From: Adiantum capillus-veneris
Lineage: Eukaryota; Streptophyta; Polypodiopsida; Polypodiales; Pteridaceae
DNA: 64,000 bases
Assembly (NCBI GenBank): GCA_014529385.2
Contig: CM043952.1
Span: 60,057,619 to 60,121,618 of the forward strand
Reading direction: 5' to 3'
The position numbers and the translations under genes are program-made. The notes under the pieces were generated by a model that worked only from the letters and a program-made list of their open reading frames with translations, was not told the DNA's origin and made no database searches. Positions 10,882-21,189 of this stretch are shown here, one piece after another; positions within the stretch are counted from its first letter, which is position 1; each line of letters opens with the position of its first letter.

Positions 10882-11130
10882 TATGAGGAAACGTCAAATC
10901 CAACCTGAAAGCCCAGATATCTGCATGTCTGACCTGGCTGCAGCCATGTGAAACCATCAACTACCCCCCAAGTAGGTATGTCATCACTGCCAACCAGTAA
11001 CCCATAGGATTTATGCCAGTTAATACGTGCACCACTGGCAATGCAAAAAACCTCCATGGCCTCCCGCATGGCATCAAGAGCTACTAGCAAATAGCGCAAC
11101 ATCAGCATAGTGTCATCAGCAAACTCCTAA
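10882..11130 (-). pseudogene. LINE L-7 reverse transcriptase, FADD segment
   Basis: The catalytic motif is intact as EFADDTMLML, followed by EVFCIASGARINWHKS and CRYLGFQVGFDVSS. A TAG stop comes immediately before EFADD and another after DVSS, where the next codons are CAG CAG. Both lie in the same frame as the 289-codon segment downstream, so point nonsense mutations rather than indels divide this part. Confidence 0.85.
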
Positions 11131-11242
11131 TCGATAAGGTCCGGAGCTGAAGGTACTGGCATGGTCAAGCCACGAAATACATGACTCTGAGCACGAAGAA
11201 AATCGGACATAGTCTCTCCGACAAACAGATACAGATATGCTA

Positions 11243-11895
11243 CTAAAGGACATCCCTGATGGACAGATCGAGAAAGCTCAAAACTGCGCTACTGACACGA
11301 CCACCAATAGTAATAGCACTGCTGGCAGTCCTGAAGAGAGCTGAAATGCCTGCGATCCATCCCGAGGGGAAACCCATCCTGGCTAATGATCCTTCGAGAA
11401 AGTCCCACTCAACACGATCGTATGCTTTCTCGAAGTCAAGAATGAAAAAAGCGAGAGGTTCAGAAGATGATCTGGCCCACTCTACTGCCTCATAAAAAGT
11501 GAAAATATTATCCAATATGCATCGATCCATGACAAAGCCTGTCTGAGAAGTATGAATAATATCTGGTAAGAACGGTCGCAAGCGATGGCTGATCAGTAAC
11601 GCTAATATCTTATAGACCGAAGGGAGTAGGGTAATAGGTCTCCACTGGCGGAGCTGAGTGGTGTCACCCCCTTTCGAATAAGAGATATGAGACCTGAGCA
11701 AAGATCCGGATGCATATATCCTGATGCAAAGATGTCCTGAAAACCGCGAAGCAGTGGTATATGCAATACATCCCAATAAGTCAAAAAGAAAGCTCTAGTG
11801 AGGCCATCCTCTCCTAGACAGGAGGATGGATCTAGACTCTCAATAGCAGCATGAAGCTCTGCAAGTGTGAAGGGTGCCATCAAGATCTCGGCCAT

Positions 11896-11897
<2 letters not shown>
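11243..11897 (-). pseudogene. LINE L-7 reverse transcriptase, N-terminal half
   Basis: The minus strand reads from FTLAELHAAIESLDPSSCLG through QLRQWRPITLLPSVYKIL, QTGFVMDRCILDNIFTFYE and FILDFEKAYDRVEWDFLEG to MGFPSGWIAGISALF. These are RT fingers and palm blocks of plant L1-type LINEs, with the first catalytic Asp in LDFEKAYD. A frameshift near 11690 joins two frames and another lies near 11250. Target-primed reverse transcription is the known role of the family. Confidence 0.88.

Positions 11898-11971
<74 letters not shown>
11898..11971 (+). repeat. (CT)n microsatellite at LINE L-7 5' edge
   Basis: About 74 bp of CT on the plus strand, which is GA on the LINE coding strand and gives an artefactual Arg-Glu repeat. 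It is followed at 11972-11982 by GTCACGTGACA, like the LTR terminus of family A. Confidence 0.96.
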
Positions 11972-11974
<3 letters not shown>

Positions 11975-12040
11975 ACGTGACAAGAGACTCAGAGAGCTAT
12001 GTTGAATTGTAACTAACATTCATGTGCAATTATATCATAT

Positions 12041-12424
12041 ATGTTTATTAAGACTGATCACTCGGTAAAAATGTATGCACATATACATTGCATTGTGAAT
12101 TCGATTGAATTGGCGGCTCGACTTGGAATTACGCCAAAAGAAATGGGACCACCAGCTGAGGCAATTCTAGCAGCACCCGGAATGGATGTTGCCATTACAC
12201 CCGTCACAGGGAAACTTCAGTTGCATTGCCAAAGGTATCTAGGGCATGAGGACTTTTATATCATGCCTTTGGAAGAGTGTGACATCCTTTTGGGAATCCC
12301 TTGGTTCTACAAGAACAATGTCGTGATCGACTACAGGGCGAGAAAAGCAACTTTGAAGAATGAAAAGGGTAGAGAGATAGTACTTGATGTAAAATTGAAG
12401 GGCGAGTCAGTCGCCCTTCAATGA
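12041..12424 (+). pseudogene. Aspartic protease, C-terminal part (element 2)
   Basis: The frame shows IELAARLGITPKEM, VTGKLQLHCQRYLGHEDFYI and LEECDILLGIPWFYKNNVV, which match the second half of Ty3/gypsy retropepsins (the D-I-L-G-x-x-W block). The catalytic DxG should be upstream but the frame begins after it, so the active site is missing. The protein would have processed Gag-Pol. Confidence 0.78.
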
Positions 12425-12500
12425 AAAGCAACTTTGAAGAATGAAAAGGGTAGAGAGATAGTACTTGATGTAAAATTGAAGGGCGAGTCAATCGCACTTG
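12343..12500 (+). repeat. 81-bp tandem duplication (element 2)
   Basis: AAAAGCAACTTTGAAGAATG and the following bases to GGGCGAGTCA occur at 12343 and again at 12424, nearly identical. The second unit lies just past the stop codon of the protease frame. Confidence 0.88.
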
Positions 12501-12583
12501 TATAGGCTTCGGCCATTTCGAGATAAATAAAATCCAGTCTATTTGTTTACGCGATCTTCTTACATGAGATAGATGACATAAAA

Positions 12584-13474
12584 ATGTCAAATTTGTCAGA
12601 CCTTGAGAAGGAACGACAAGGATTTTTGCAAGCTCAAGCTAACTGTTTCTCTGAAGGCTTACCAGGAGAGTTACCTCCTCAACGTCCTAAAGATCAAACT
12701 CTTGATTTGATTCCGGGCAGTAAGCCACCGAACCGGCCACCTTACAGAGTAGGCAGAGCCCAAAATGAAGAAATTATGGTGAAACAACTTTTAGACAAAG
12801 GTTTGATTCAACCCATGTTTGCCAGTGTTGTTGGTTTTAAAGAAAGATGGAACTTGGAGAATGTGCATTGACTACAAGACGCTCAATAAGATCACCATCA
12901 AGGACAGGTTTCCGATACCCTGGATCGATGATATACTGGACAAGTTACAAGGTTCTACTTGCTTTAGTAGAATCGACCTAAAAAGTGGCTATCATCAAAT
13001 CAGGATCGTTCCTTGAGATGTATGTAAGACCGCGCTCAAAACATCCTTTCGATGTACGAGTATTTGGTGATGCCTTTTGGTCTCACAAGTGCTCTTGCAA
13101 CGTTCAACAAAATGATGGACAGGATTTTCCAGGAGTATAGGTCATTTGTAGACACCTTTTTTGCCGATATCATCGTATTCCCCAAGAATGAGGCAGAGCA
13201 TCGACATCACCTGTTACAGTTTTTCCAGGCACCGAGGCAACATTGATTGGTGGTGAATGGGAAGAAGAGTGAGTTTTTTTTACCGGAGATCCCGTTCTTG
13301 GGACACATCGTCTCTGCAGAGGGTGTCAAAATGGATCCAGTCAAGGTTGAGACCATCAAAGATTGGCCAGATTTAGAAATGTTCATGAGGTTCGAAGCTT
13401 TTTGGGTTTGTGCTCTTACTATCGGTAGTTCATTCGAAAGTTTGCCGAGATTGTTTCTCCTTTGCGTGCTTTGA
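12584..13474 (+). pseudogene. Reverse transcriptase (element 2), broken
   Basis: RT blocks are [55 protein letters not shown] and [20 protein letters not shown]. The active-site box reads FFADIIVF instead of F/Y-x-D-D, so one catalytic Asp has become Ala. Frameshifts occur near 12830, 13015 and 13240. The connection motif SEFFLPEIPFLGHIVSAEGV follows. This was the cDNA-synthesising enzyme; it cannot be active here. Confidence 0.9.
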
Positions 13475-13975
13475 CACAGAAAGGGGTTCCTTTCGCATGG
13501 GGACCATCTTAGATTGCAACCTTCGAGACTCTCAAGGAGAAGTTGACAACTGGCCAGTGTTGGTTTTGCCAGACTTGCAAAAGCCATTTGAGGTATACTA
13601 TGACGCATGTGGCCGCAGTCTGGGAGCGCTCTTAATGCAGGAAGGCCATGTTATAGCTTATGAGAGCCAAATGTTTTCCAGACCAAAACGGTTGAGCAGA
13701 CTTATGAGAAGGAGCTTCTGGCAGTTATCCATGCTCTTACTCAGTGGTGACACTCTCTACTTGGAGCCGATTTTACAGTGTTCACCGATCATCAGAGTTT
13801 ACAATATTTCTCGTCTCAAAAACAGCTTTCAAACAAGCAGATGCGGTGGGCAAACATTTTGTCACAATTTCACTTTCAGATTATGCATGTTCAAGAACAG
13901 AAGAATGTGGTGGCGGATGCACTGTCTCGTAAGCCTTTGGTTTTGGCTATCCAAATTTTGCAGACATCCTTGAGC
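13475..13975 (+). pseudogene. RNase H (element 2), broken
   Basis: After a frameshift the frame has LPDLQKPFEVYYDACGRSLG (normally VxxDAS), then FTDHQSLQYFSSQKQLSNKQ and VQEQKNVVADALSRKP. These are RNase H blocks of Ty3/gypsy elements ending at the standard tether motif ADALSR. Two overlapping frames are needed to read it, so indels are present. Confidence 0.85.
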
Positions 13976-13977
13976 AA

Positions 13978-14935
13978 TTGCAAAGTGGGGAAGTGCTTGT
14001 GGGCTATCCTCTCAAGGAAGGTTATTTGATGTGGAAAAACTTGTGTGTTACACAAGAGTTGCCGAATAAGGTTATGACAGAGTGCCACTGTCCACCTTTT
14101 TCGGGCCATCGCGGCATAGAAACCACCTTGGAAGGTGTGGAACGGTTCTTCTATTGGCCGAGGCTCAGAAAGGACGTAGATGAGTTTGTTCGCAATTGTT
14201 TGATATGCCAGAAGGTCAAGTTCGACAGGCACAAGGCACCAGGTCTTTTGCTACCTTTACCTATACCTAGCCGACCTCGGGAAAGTATAGCAATGGATTT
14301 CATTTTTGATCTTCCCAAGACTCGGAGTGGGCACGATGGCATCTGGAAAGTCATCGACATATTTAGCAAGCAGACTCGTTTTGTTCCGGTTAAGAAGACG
14401 GTTAAGTCAGATCACTTGGCTAAATTGTTTCTCTCACAAATATTTTGACTACATGGCATGCCTCAGTGTATCCTTTTAGATAGAGATCCCCGTTTTACTA
14501 GTTTGTTTTGGAGGGCAATCTGAGAGAATATTGGTACTCGGTTACAATTCTCATCCTCTTCCCACAGACAAATGGGCAATCGGAGATAGTAAATTCAGTG
14601 GTTTTGGAATTGATGAAGTCTTATATCTCTGATCAAAAGGCTCAGCGGGAAAAGTATTTGTCTTTGGTGGAGTTTGCCTACAACAACACAATACATACGT
14701 CTACGGGGAAGGTACCATTTGAGATCATCAAGGGTGCTAACAAGGTTCCACCTATTCTAAGCACCAAGCATAAGATTTTTGAAGCAGTTCAGTATGTTCA
14801 GGATCTGGAGACTACTTTTGCAAAGGTGTGCGAGGCTCTTGAGAAGTCTCAAGAGCCTCGCTTGAGAAGTCTCAAGCAAGGCATAAGAAGGCAGCGGACA
14901 AGCATCGACATGACTTGCAGTTGAAGGAAGATGAT
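13978..14935 (+). pseudogene. Integrase zinc domain and catalytic core (element 2)
   Basis: The zinc-binding HHCC region is complete: HCPPFSGHRGIETTLEGVERF and CLICQKVKFDRH. The core has SIAMDFIFDLPKT (Asp), LLDRDPRFTSLFW near 14465 (Asp) and TNGQSEIVNSVVLELMKSYI (Glu), so the D,D,E triad is present. A stop at 14446 and a frameshift near 14500 break it. AYNNTIHTSTGKVPFEI marks the end of the core. Confidence 0.9.
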
Positions 14936-15004
14936 TGGGTGCTTCTACAGTTTGAGAAGGCACACCTATGGAAATGAAAGGGTAAGGAGCGACTTTTTCC
15001 AAAG

Positions 15005-15370
15005 TTGAGTATGCGATACTATGGCCCTTTCCACATTCAGGAAAAGATAAATGATGTATCCTTCAGACTGAAGTTACTAGATACTTGGAATATTCACAAT
15101 GCATTTCATGCGAGTCTATTGAAACCTTTCAAAGGTGAGGTGCCAATGGACGGGGATCCAAAGGAGCAACCTGAAGTGGAAAAGACACAGGAGATTATCG
15201 TTCCAAGACAGATATTGGCTCACAAGGAGAGGAAAGTGAAAGGTAAGCTGATACACCGGTATTTAGTTAAGTTTAAGAACAATCCGGCATTGGATGCGAA
15301 ATGGATGGAGGAGGAGGACCTAGCAGATACTGCTCAGATTTTAGAGCTTTACCTTGAGGCTATTGTCTAG
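15005..15370 (+). pseudogene. Integrase C-terminus and chromodomain (element 2)
   Basis: The 121-codon frame starts in the GPY/F-type module (MRYYGPFHIQEKINDVSFRL, NIHNAFHASLLKPF) and ends in a chromodomain (IVPRQILAHKERKVKGKLIH, then LVKFKNNPALDAKWMEEEDL). The aromatic and acidic positions expected of a retroelement chromodomain are present. The domain would bind chromatin and guide integration. It is separated by indels from the upstream core. Confidence 0.87.
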
Positions 15371-15599
15371 CTTCAACTATTCCAAGAGTTACCGATGATT
15401 AGCGTGTTGAACTTGATGCGGTGTGGACTGCACAAAAGGCGAGTTGCACCACTCCTTTGTCACGGATTACCGAGATGAATTGTTACCCGGAACGGGAAAT
15501 CGGAAGAAGGAACGGGGAACGACAACATACATGACATGCCATTCCCTGTTTCGAATATTCACGTCTGAAGCACGGAACGGGAAGACACGACTAAGAATG
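15371..15599. other. Spacer between element 2 and LINE L-1
   Basis: No gene or LTR seen. GGAACGGG and GGAACGGGGAAC words at 15488-15520 recur at 20845-20875 on the other side of L-1, so L-1 may have landed in a sequence of that kind. Confidence 0.4.
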
Positions 15600-15928
15600 C
15601 TGGAGCCTGGGCATAGAGACCCAGAGCTCGCTGCTCCCTGCGCACGCTCCCTGCCCGCCATCGCTACCTCTCCCCCCTTCAACTCGCGCTATCCCAGCCC
15701 CCACCCGCGCGTTGCCCCCTACCTCTGCGCCCACACGCCCTAGCTGTCCCAGCCCACCCCCTCCTCCATATCTCCCTGCCCCTGCGCCCTCACTGCCCTA
15801 GCCCGCCCCCTCACTCCCCGCCTTCCGTTCTCTTGTAGACCTCCACCTACTTGTAGGTTGTTCTCTTTCAGTCTCCTAGAAATCGCCTCGACGCCAACGC
15901 CCTCTTCTTTACAGCAGCAGACACAGAA

Positions 15929-17290
15929 TGGCGGCCTCTGCTCCACCTCAGAGGGACTCCATAGAAGCCCCCTCACCGACACCGCGGAGCCGACCCTTCG
16001 ACTTGCTCTTTCGCCAGAAGAGAAAGCGAGCTTGATAGCCGAGGGAACGGTTGCAAGCCACCTCAATTATCTGCAAGATCACTGATACTTGACCTAGCCA
16101 AGGTGAGGTTCGGGATTTACTTCTGGCCCGACCCCTCTCTGATGTGGGCAAGTCTCAAGATCACCGATGTCCAGATCCTCGGGAGAGGGTATTACCAGAT
16201 AGAGTTCGAGTCTCCAGAGATGACGGCCAAGGTGATATCGATGAGCCCACCGAGCAGCTCGAGCTTACTTCAAACGATGGCATCATGGTTTCGACCCTAC
16301 TACAGATTTGCTTGAGGAGGAGGCCGACTTGCCTATTTCGGTCTGCTTCCCAAGCCTGAGGAGAGAGTATCTCCCTTTACTTCCCAGGATTGGTTCCATG
16401 TTCGGGACGGTTCTAGAGTCACCGCGCATTGCAGCTTCTGTTGTGGCCAAGGCCGCAGGTTTGCCCGTTGTGCGGGTTCTTGTTCGCGACACGCACTCCT
16501 TCCCGAAAGTGATGTTGTTGCCTCGGGTGAGTGGAGGTTGGATCAGACAGAGTGTGGAGTATTCGGGTCTCGCAAAGTAGTGCTTCATTTGCAAACAGAT
16601 GGGCCACTTAGTGAAGGTCTGTCCTCACAAGAGATCTCAATCCACAAGGCCTGTGCAATGTGCGAAGCATGCGGGTTGAGTCGTGATCTGATATAGTGTT
16701 GTTGAGTCGAGAGGTGTGCAGGCCGTGATCGACTAGCAAGAATGTGTTTTTTGAAGATGCTTTCCGAGAGGATAGGGGTGTTGTGAAGACCTTGAGCTAT
16801 ATAGGGGCATTCGTGTGTGTGTTGGGCGTGTTCCCCATTCACCCTCTCTATCTTCGAGTGCCCCATGGAGGAGCACGTTGATTGCTCCCTAGTGATTCGT
16901 TTGTAAGCGAAAATGTGGCAAAGTACTGCCCCGATTTTCAATGGTGATGAAGATGCAGACGAGTGGCTTGCAAATTTTGAGTTATTTATGCTCTCATTGC
17001 AAATGTGGAGTGATGAAGAAAAGTTGTAGACAGTGTCGCTAGTGCCGCGAGGTAAAGCAAAGGCATAGTTCGACGGCCCAACACACAGATACCCACGACA
17101 CACAGGCTGGTCCCTCGACAGAGGCCAACGATCAGCCAGCTGATCGTTGGTAGCAGGTGTCTGGCCGCCGCCGATAGGGACGCGCTCGCCACACTGCTCC
17201 ACGGGTGGCCGACCTCTTGCAGCTAAGCAGTATTGGGTTCCGACAGGGAACCGTTTTAACCCCCTTCAGTAGGACCCCCCTGAGGAGGCT
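15929..17290 (+). pseudogene. LINE L-1 ORF1 (nucleic-acid-binding, CCHC), interrupted
   Basis: ATG at 15929 opens MAASAPPQRDSIEAPSPTPR. Next come ITDVQILGRGYYQIEFESPE, a DUF4283-like region, and VRVLVRDTHSFPKVMLLPRV. The zinc knuckle CFICKQMGHLVKVC has intact CX2CX4HX4C spacing; a TAG stop precedes it where L-5 has CAG. After a foreign insert (16671-17079) the ORF1 tail resumes with TDTHDTQAGPSTEANDQ and ADLLQLSSIGFRQGTVLTPF. ORF1 proteins of plant LINEs coat the RNA. L-5 carries the same protein at 38456-39490 (minus). Confidence 0.82.
16671..17079 (+). mobile_element. ~409-bp insert with TATA box and gag-like start inside LINE ORF1
   Basis: L-5 shows that LINE sequence should run directly from GAAGCATG to CACACAGAT; here 409 bp intervene. 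The insert has a TATA-like CTATATAGG near 16796 and an ATG at 16919 opening MWQSTAPIFNGDEDADEWLA, then NFELFMLSLQMWSDEEKL, which resembles the start of a retrotransposon gag. It could be a small deletion derivative of an LTR element. No LTR pair is seen and the ends are approximate. Confidence 0.5.
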
Positions 17291-20200
17291 CCCTCCACCT
17301 GAGCTCCGCCACCCCGTAGAGTGGCCTTTGGACTGGCAGTGCTTAGTCGCTTCTTCCTTCAGGAGTCTGCAGCTCGCTTGGCTGCAGCCAAGGAGAGGGA
17401 GAAGCATCTTCGACCTTCGACGAGGCATTGTTTCCTTACAAAGGATGCAGGAGCAACGGCGTCACGAGTTTGCCTTCCATCAACAAGCATCTCAGTGGAC
17501 CCAGGTGGGTGACAGAGTTACTGGGGAGTTTTTTGAGACAGTGGGACAATGCCATGCGCACACCAATGTTAGTCAATTGAGGAGACCTAACGGATAAGTT
17601 TCTTTAGAGCCTGAGGATATGCGTGCAATTGCTACTGACTTTTGCCACAATCTGTTGTCATTTGAGCCTCAATCAGAGAACTAGGATGCATGCAGAGAGC
17701 AGGTTCGGGCACAGATGCCTTGCTTTGTTACCGAGGAGATGTGGCAGAGACTAGAGCTTCCCCTCAAGCTAGAGGAGCTCCATGAGGCCCTCAGAGCACT
17801 CTCCCGAGGTAGCTATCCAAGGAAGGATGGTTTGACTCCTAGCTTCTTCTTGGAGTACTAAGACTTGCTTGGTTCAGATCTTTGCAGCGCATTCCCGTAT
17901 GTTTTGCACACTAGTGAGATGCCTGATAGCATGAGTGAGGGCTTGATCTACTTGATTCCCAAGGAGGGCGGCTCCTTGGATGAGATTCGACAATGGCGAC
18001 CCATTGCCATCCTCACCTCATCCTACAAAATTCTAGCAAAGGGTCTGTGCTTGAGAATCCAACCACTACTAGAGAGCATTATTCATGGGACCCAGACAGG
18101 TTTTGTGAAGGAGCGTGGTATCCTTGACAACATCTTCACTTTTTGGGAGGTCTCTGCCCTCGCACGTCTCCGAGGAGAGGATTTGGTGATACTCCTCGAT
18201 TTTGAGAAGGCCTACGACAGAGTTGAATGGGACTTCTTGGAGGGCACTCTTCGCAGGATGGGTTTCACAAGTGCTTGGATCAAAGGTGTGTCAGCTCTCT
18301 ACAGCCCTGCGCACAGTCAAGTGCTCTTGGCAGGGGGAAGAGGGGAGCGCTTCTTGCTCACGCGTTCGGTCAAACAGGGTTGCCCTCTTGCCCCCTTCCT
18401 CTTTCTGTTCTATGCTGAGGTGATGAGCAGATTTTGACTTCTCAGCAGTTGGCCTGCGTGGTCTTGAGCTCTGTATTAGGGCAGATGAGCTTCTTGACAC
18501 TGAGTTTGTCGACGACTCAGCTTTGTACTAGGCGGGCCAAGGGGCCAATCTGCACAGGTGTGAGCAGGCTCTTGAGGTGTTCTGTTGTGCATTAGGCGCA
18601 CTGATCAACTAGAGGAAGACGATTGCTTTTTGGGTTGGCAGTGCTCCTACACCTCATTGGTCGCCAAGCGAGGGTTTCAAATGGATTCACCCAAAGACTG
18701 CATTTCGCTACTTGGGTTGTCAGATTGGCCTAGACTTGTCCCCTAAGCAGCAGACTGCTCCCCTCCTCCTGTCCATCAGGAGGAAGTTGCTACATTGGAG
18801 TTCGGCACGTCTCTCTTTGGCAGACAGAGTTGTAGTGGCCAACCAGGTACTGTTGGCTACTATGTGGTACATCACATCTTGTTGGATCTTTTCGAGCTCC
18901 TATATCAGCCAGTTAGAGAGGTTGATCATGAACTTTCTTTGGTCAAGGCCTGACACTCAGTTAGCCCGGGCCAAAGTAGCCTGGCAAGTCATCACTTTGC
19001 CATGTTCTCAGGGGGGACTGGGGATCATAGACCCAGCACAGCAGAGCAGAGCCCTACTTGGGAAGTTTGTTGTCAAAGGACTCCTTCCACGGGAGGAGCC
19101 CTGGTAGGAGTTGTTGCTTCAGCGGCTTAGAGCTCGAGCCCCTCATGCAAGAGGCCCTTGGAGCCCTTCCATCAGGTGGATCTTTACAAAGATGCACAGA
19201 GTTGGTCTGAGCAAGAGACTGGAGGATCGATTTGCTGCGAGCTTGCTTTGCTCTTGGGAGCAGCTACGGAGTGGCCTGGGGCAGCACCAGCCCACTTGCA
19301 TGGAGGAGCGCTTGAGACAGCCCCTTGTTTGGAACCCCATGGTTGGCACTTAGAGAGGCCACTTGGTTGGTAGTAGGCCTCATGTTTCTTGGGGTCCCAT
19401 GGCAGAGGACCCAACCCGCACTCTAGGCAACTGGCTTCAGGTTTCACGTTTGCCAGAGGAGGTACAGAGCACCCAGCTACAGGGCATGAGAGGGATATGG
19501 AGCATGCGCCAGGACATTACAGAGGCTCTACCAACTAAGTGGCTCACCCCTCTAGAGACAGCAGCTCCCAGATGGATGGGGGTCTTCACGCGACTGGAGG
19601 TCCTCATCGCAGTTCGTGCTTGCTCGGAGTATGTACCCCCCATGTTCTTCGAGATCCACGGAGAGGGTCGACTTCATAGAGTCTCAGTAGAGGCTCCACA
19701 GGTTACAAAGTGATGCTTGCAAAGGATACGAGTAGTGGGCATCTGTGGGAGGACCTGTGTCACAAAATCCTCACCCGGCAAACCTTGAGACAGGCCACTG
19801 GAGGCTTTCAGCTTGGGAGAGCTGCCCTGCAATGGGACCTTGGAGAGTGGTTTTGGAGAGACCCCTTCTCTTCAGCTGACCACCCTGGGACCCCTTTCTT
19901 TCAGTGCATTGTTCGATTGGGGCGACACATACTGGCTCGGAGAGAGGCTCGTCCTATTGTAGCACTTCATTCGCAGGAGGAGGGTCTCACAACTGCGTTC
20001 TTGTCAGGCTTTTGGGAGAGGTTATGGTAATCTAGACAACCAAGGCAGTCACTTTGTTCCATTGGCTAGTTGCACACAGAGCTACAACAGTGGGGAGCTG
20101 GTTGGTATATAGTGGCCTCTCGGTAGCCTGTGCAGCTTGCGACCATCCTTTGGAGAGTCACCGTCACTCATCCTTTGGAGAGTCACCGTCACTGTCTGTG

Positions 20201-20550
20201 GAACTGCCCCATGGCACAGCAGGTTTGGCTTCGGGTTCTTCGACTGATGCCAGCTCTTTCCACAGCGCAACAGTACACTTGTGGTGTTGCTGCCTGGTCC
20301 ACCCTCACGGGGCCGGCACTACAATTTGAGCTATCATCCACCAGCAAGATGATAGTGATCCGGGAGCTTACCCCCCAAGAGAGGTGCAGTGAGAGAGAGG
20401 TGTGTTGGGAGCTTGTCTGTGGCCTGACACTCTGGTTCATTTGGCGGGCTTGTTGTTTCCGCATCTACGAGACTTTGCCCTGACCCACCGGCGGAGACTG
20501 TTTGTGACTTTTGGCTGGAGTTGATCTATACTCTCAGGGGTCAGTTTGAG
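17291..20550 (+). pseudogene. LINE L-1 ORF2 lacking endonuclease (RT and zf-RVT)
   Basis: The sequence jumps from the ORF1 tail to the post-endonuclease segment (RRHEFAFHQQASQWTQVGDR). RT follows: SMSEGLIYLIPKEGGSLDEI, RQWRPIAILTSSYKILAKGL, LDFEKAYDRVEWDFLEGTLR, VKQGCPLAPFLFLFYAEVMS and an active box EFVDDSALY near 18506. DRVVVANQVLLATMWYITSC, GGLGIIDPAQQSRALLGKFV and the C-terminal WNCPMAQQVWLRVL follow. Stops include YxDLLG near 17859, IN*RK near 18610 and sites near 18530, 19105 and 19350. Its role would be target-primed reverse transcription; it cannot act alone without the nicking domain. Confidence 0.9.
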
Positions 20551-20832
20551 ACTGCATGCAAGAGTCAGAGAGGCTTTCTGCGACTCTGGCGCCGAGGGCC
20601 CTTCTTCACCATGGTCCGGGGTGCATCCACATGGGACTACAGTCTACCATCCACCTGTGTGGCTCTTCCCTCCTCCCATCTCGTGATTTAGGCCCCATTG
20701 TACATATTTTGTTTTCTCACTGGGAGTCTCCCCTTGTTTTTGCTGTAGCCCTCTCTTGTAGAGGTGGTTGTAGCCCTATGGGCAGTTTTAGTAACTAATA
20801 GAAGGATCTGTTTCTCACAAACAAAACACAGA

Positions 20833-21189
20833 ACGAGAATCCGAAACGGGAAATTGGGATGGGAACGGGGAACGGGGACCAGAAAATGGCCGTTCCCTCT
20901 AACTATGCCCGGATGGATTAAAGTCACTGATTTCTTTTAAGATTTCGGGAATACTGATGGGCTGAGAGTATTCTGTTGTATGACTTTATGAAAAGAAGTG
21001 CTTTAAAATGGAAATTTCTTAAATGAATTTGATATATATGCTCTCTCATGAATGTTGTGTTTGAGTGCATGTTTAAAAGAAGAAATGTCTCTAGCATTTC
21101 GGTCTTGTTCACATGAGAGATGATGTGGATATGATAGTAACAAGATTTAGTCAATCCCGACATCCGCTAGAGATTGGTGAGATCCGGAT
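20833..21189. other. Spacer without recognisable features
   Basis: No gene seen. Contains GGAACGGGGAAC-type words near 20860 that resemble 15488-15520. Confidence 0.4.

Larger units (their letters stand above)
8800..11897 (-). mobile_element. L1-type LINE (L-7), 5'-truncated ORF2 remnant
   Basis: Read on the minus strand, this is most of an ORF2: RT (11897 to ~11100), connection region (11100-9942) and a C-terminal zinc-finger region (9926-9129). The endonuclease and ORF1 are missing. The 5' edge is a GA repeat on the coding strand (11898-11971), and the 3' end is not sharply defined. It is a different family from L-1, L-2, L-5 and H0: motifs are shared but the protein sequence is clearly diverged. 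Two frameshifts and three stops are seen. Confidence 0.88.
12041..15370 (+). mobile_element. Ty3/gypsy chromodomain element 2, no LTRs seen
   Basis: A protease C-terminus, RT, RNase H, integrase and chromodomain follow one another on the plus strand. The protein is clearly different from element 1 (for example chromodomain IVPRQILAHKERKVKGKLIH). Gag and both LTRs could not be found; the left side abuts the L-7 microsatellite. Frameshifts, an altered RT active site and an 81-bp tandem duplication show it is inactive. Confidence 0.9.
15600..20832 (+). mobile_element. L1-type LINE (L-1), near full length but defective
   Basis: A GC-rich 5' region (15600-15928) is followed by ORF1 (from 15929), an ORF2 lacking its endonuclease, and a 3' UTR ending in GAAGGATCTGTTTCTCAC plus an A-rich tail (20819-20832). 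The same 3' end with a clean poly(A) is seen in L-2 (30875-30886) and L-5. ORF1 is interrupted by a ~409-bp insert at 16671-17079. Many stops and frameshifts make it inactive. Confidence 0.9.

Noticed and set aside
11602-11976. Arg-Glu repeat protein start
   Set aside because: The repeat is the GA microsatellite; only the part after it is LINE RT.
15423-16085. Frames in the C-rich region before LINE ORF1
   Set aside because: They are in the LINE 5' region, biased by C runs, and not conserved in L-5.
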